A DNA stretch of 14,620 bases, from contig DASYSA010000522.1 of NCBI GenBank assembly GCA_036003885.1, positions 1-14,620 on the forward strand, read 5' to 3'. The position numbers and the translations under genes were made by a program. The number at the start of each line of letters is the position of its first letter. Position 1 is the first letter of the stretch. A model generated the notes under the pieces. That model did no database searches. It was given only the letters and a program-made list of their open reading frames with translations, and was not told the DNA's origin. This document shows positions 13,499-14,620 of the stretch, piece after piece. The stretch is from DASYSA01 sp036003885 (GTDB lineage: Bacteria; Acidobacteriota; Blastocatellia; UBA7656).

Positions 13499-14449
13499 CT
13501 ACTGAGCGATGACCGAGTTCGTCAGTACACCGATCTTGCCGATCGTGATCTCGATCTTTTCTCCGCCCTTCAGAAACACAGGCGGTTGTCTGTAGACTCC
13601 CACTCCGGAAGGCGTTCCCGTCGAAATGATGTCGCCCGGCTTCAATGTCAAATCCTGCGAAACGAATTCGATGATCCGAGGCACGTCGAAGATCAAATCG
13701 TTCGTGTTGGAACTCTGCCGCAGCTCGCCGTTCACTCGGAGTTCGATATCGAGCGAGTGAGGGTCGGGGATCTCGTCCCTGGTGACCAGCCACGGGCCGC
13801 AGGGAGCGAATGTGTCCAGCCCTTTTGCGCGAGTCCACTGGCGCTCGTTCTTCTGCAGATCGCGGGCTGTCACATCGTTCATAATCGTGTAGCCGGCCAC
13901 GTAGTCAAAAGCGCGGTCCGCCGAAACCGACCTGGCTTCCTTGCCTATCACGACCGCAAGCTCAGCCTCGTAATCGACCATGTTGCTGATCCGTGGCAAC
14001 ACGATGTCGTCTTCGGGTCCGATCAGCGCGGTCACGTTCTTCGAGAAGATGAGTGGGAACTCCGGCGGCTGCAGGTTCTGTTCAGCAGCATGCGCGGCAT
14101 AGTTCAATCCAACGGCCAGGATCTTGCCCGGCGCGGTGACTGGCGGATTCAGCCTGGAGATGTCCAGCGGCCTGAGCGCGCCCCATTCCCTGCACCGTCC
14201 GGTGATATCTGAATCCGAGCTGAGGCGGCGGACGATCCGATGAAGCCAATCGTCATACCGAGTGTAGAGGTCGATAGCGTCCTTATAGGGTCCGTCCAGG
14301 GGACGATAATTGGCGGACTCACTGAAGGCCTCGATCCATTCGCCCCTCTGACCGATGATCTCCCATAAAGCGGTAACATCCAGCACTTCACTCCCGATGA
14401 CGATACCCGCTCGATCTACTCCCCCGATCTTCATTGACAAGAGCTTCAT
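13499..14449 (-). CDS. Fumarylacetoacetate hydrolase (FAH) family protein
   Basis: A 316-residue protein. A variable N-terminal domain (about 1-100) precedes the FAH catalytic fold (about 105-316). The GKILAVGLNYAAHAAE block is at 109-123. The metal ligands are Glu161 and Glu163 in VDYEAELAVVIGK and Asp192 in MNDVTARDLQ. The substrate-loop SSNTNDLIFDV and the TGTPSGVGV turn follow. Members hydrolyse or decarboxylate 2-oxo acids or diketones in aromatic or tyrosine catabolism (for example fumarylpyruvate hydrolase, acylpyruvase, HpcE); which one cannot be decided. ATG 14449 is chosen because GGAGG lies six bases before it on the minus strand. The frame is open to 14512, but no ribosome binding site supports that. 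It appears to be monocistronic and ends at the terminator at 13439-13479. Confidence 0.9.
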   Translation of the reverse strand: MKLLSMKIGGVDRAGIVIGSEVLDVTALWEIIGQRGEWIEAFSESANYRPLDGPYKDAIDLYTRYDDWLHRIVRRLSSDSDITGRCREWGALRPLDISRLNPPVTAPGKILAVGLNYAAHAAEQNLQPPEFPLIFSKNVTALIGPEDDIVLPRISNMVDYEAELAVVIGKEARSVSADRAFDYVAGYTIMNDVTARDLQKNERQWTRAKGLDTFAPCGPWLVTRDEIPDPHSLDIELRVNGELRQSSNTNDLIFDVPRIIEFVSQDLTLKPGDIISTGTPSGVGVYRQPPVFLKGGEKIEITIGKIGVLTNSVIAQ

Positions 14450-14482
14450 CTGCGCCTCCGCTGAATGGGTTTCAAAGCACTC

Positions 14483-14512
14483 ATAATAGACCGTCTTGTG
14501 GCACGCTACCAA
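14483..14512 (-). promoter_or_regulatory. Possible promoter for the FAH-family gene
   Basis: On the minus strand TTGGTA (14512-14507) and TATTAT (14488-14483) are separated by 18 bases and lie 34 bases before the ATG. The remaining 108 bases to the window end hold no gene that I can see. Confidence 0.45.
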
Positions 14513-14620
14513 CGCAGTTTGAGTGGCTGCGTATCATTCTGCAAACACCAGGCACGGAACCCTCGCCTCGAAGCCTGCACGGAGACAACGAATAGGGATT
14601 CGAATCGTGGAATCGAGGGC

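Noticed and set aside
13454..14212. 252-codon plus-strand ORF
   Set aside because: It is antisense to the FAH-family gene and its Arg/Asp/His-rich translation is typical of a shadow frame.

Overview
The window is about 14.6 kb of bacterial chromosome with moderately high GC, carrying about thirteen genes or gene remnants on both strands. No rRNA, tRNA, transposase, phage gene or CRISPR array was seen. The gene mix is a CarD-type RNA polymerase regulator, an hpnCDE squalene operon, a DUF3303 protein, an AF2212-like/retropepsin pair and a DsbD fused to a TlpA domain. Together with arrays of short reiterated words between genes, this suggests an acidobacterium, perhaps a Blastocatellia/Pyrinomonadales-like lineage. 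That placement is inference; there is no marker gene for taxonomy here.

Layout, left to right. Position 1-162 is the 3' end of an alpha/beta hydrolase, followed by a short-word repeat array and a Nudix hydrolase (242-814). An extended -10 promoter then leads to an HtrA/Deg serine protease (972-2549). A gene-poor stretch of about 450 bases (2550-2995) holds a palindromic repeat array and a probable promoter for a CarD-like regulator (2996-3553). Two hairpins and a TATAAT box precede the tightly packed operon hpnC-hpnD-hpnE (3783-6938), which should make squalene from farnesyl diphosphate. Next is a compact three-gene unit. Its first two members, an AF2212-like small protein and a retropepsin-like aspartic protease, are broken by a frameshift and an in-frame TAA. 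The third, a pyridoxamine-phosphate-oxidase-fold protein, is intact (7609-8067).

The minus strand then carries a DUF3303 protein (8075-8347) and the mnmA-dsbD pair (11933-8450), which joins tRNA 2-thiolation to a periplasmic thiol-reduction protein with an extra TlpA-type domain. Divergent to mnmA is a NorQ/CbbQ-type AAA+ ATPase (12174-12998) without its usual VWA partner; the spacer between them contains a large inverted repeat that runs up to its start codon. A second inverted short-word array, a small orphan ORF (13239-13457) and a minus-strand fumarylacetoacetate-hydrolase-family gene (13499-14449) close the window. The probable terminator of that last gene overlaps the 3' end of the small ORF.

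Most genes are housekeeping or metabolic. The least explained parts are the decayed AF2212-like/retropepsin pair and the five differently worded intergenic repeat arrays, several of which can fold into hairpins. No complete new defence or mobile system is visible.
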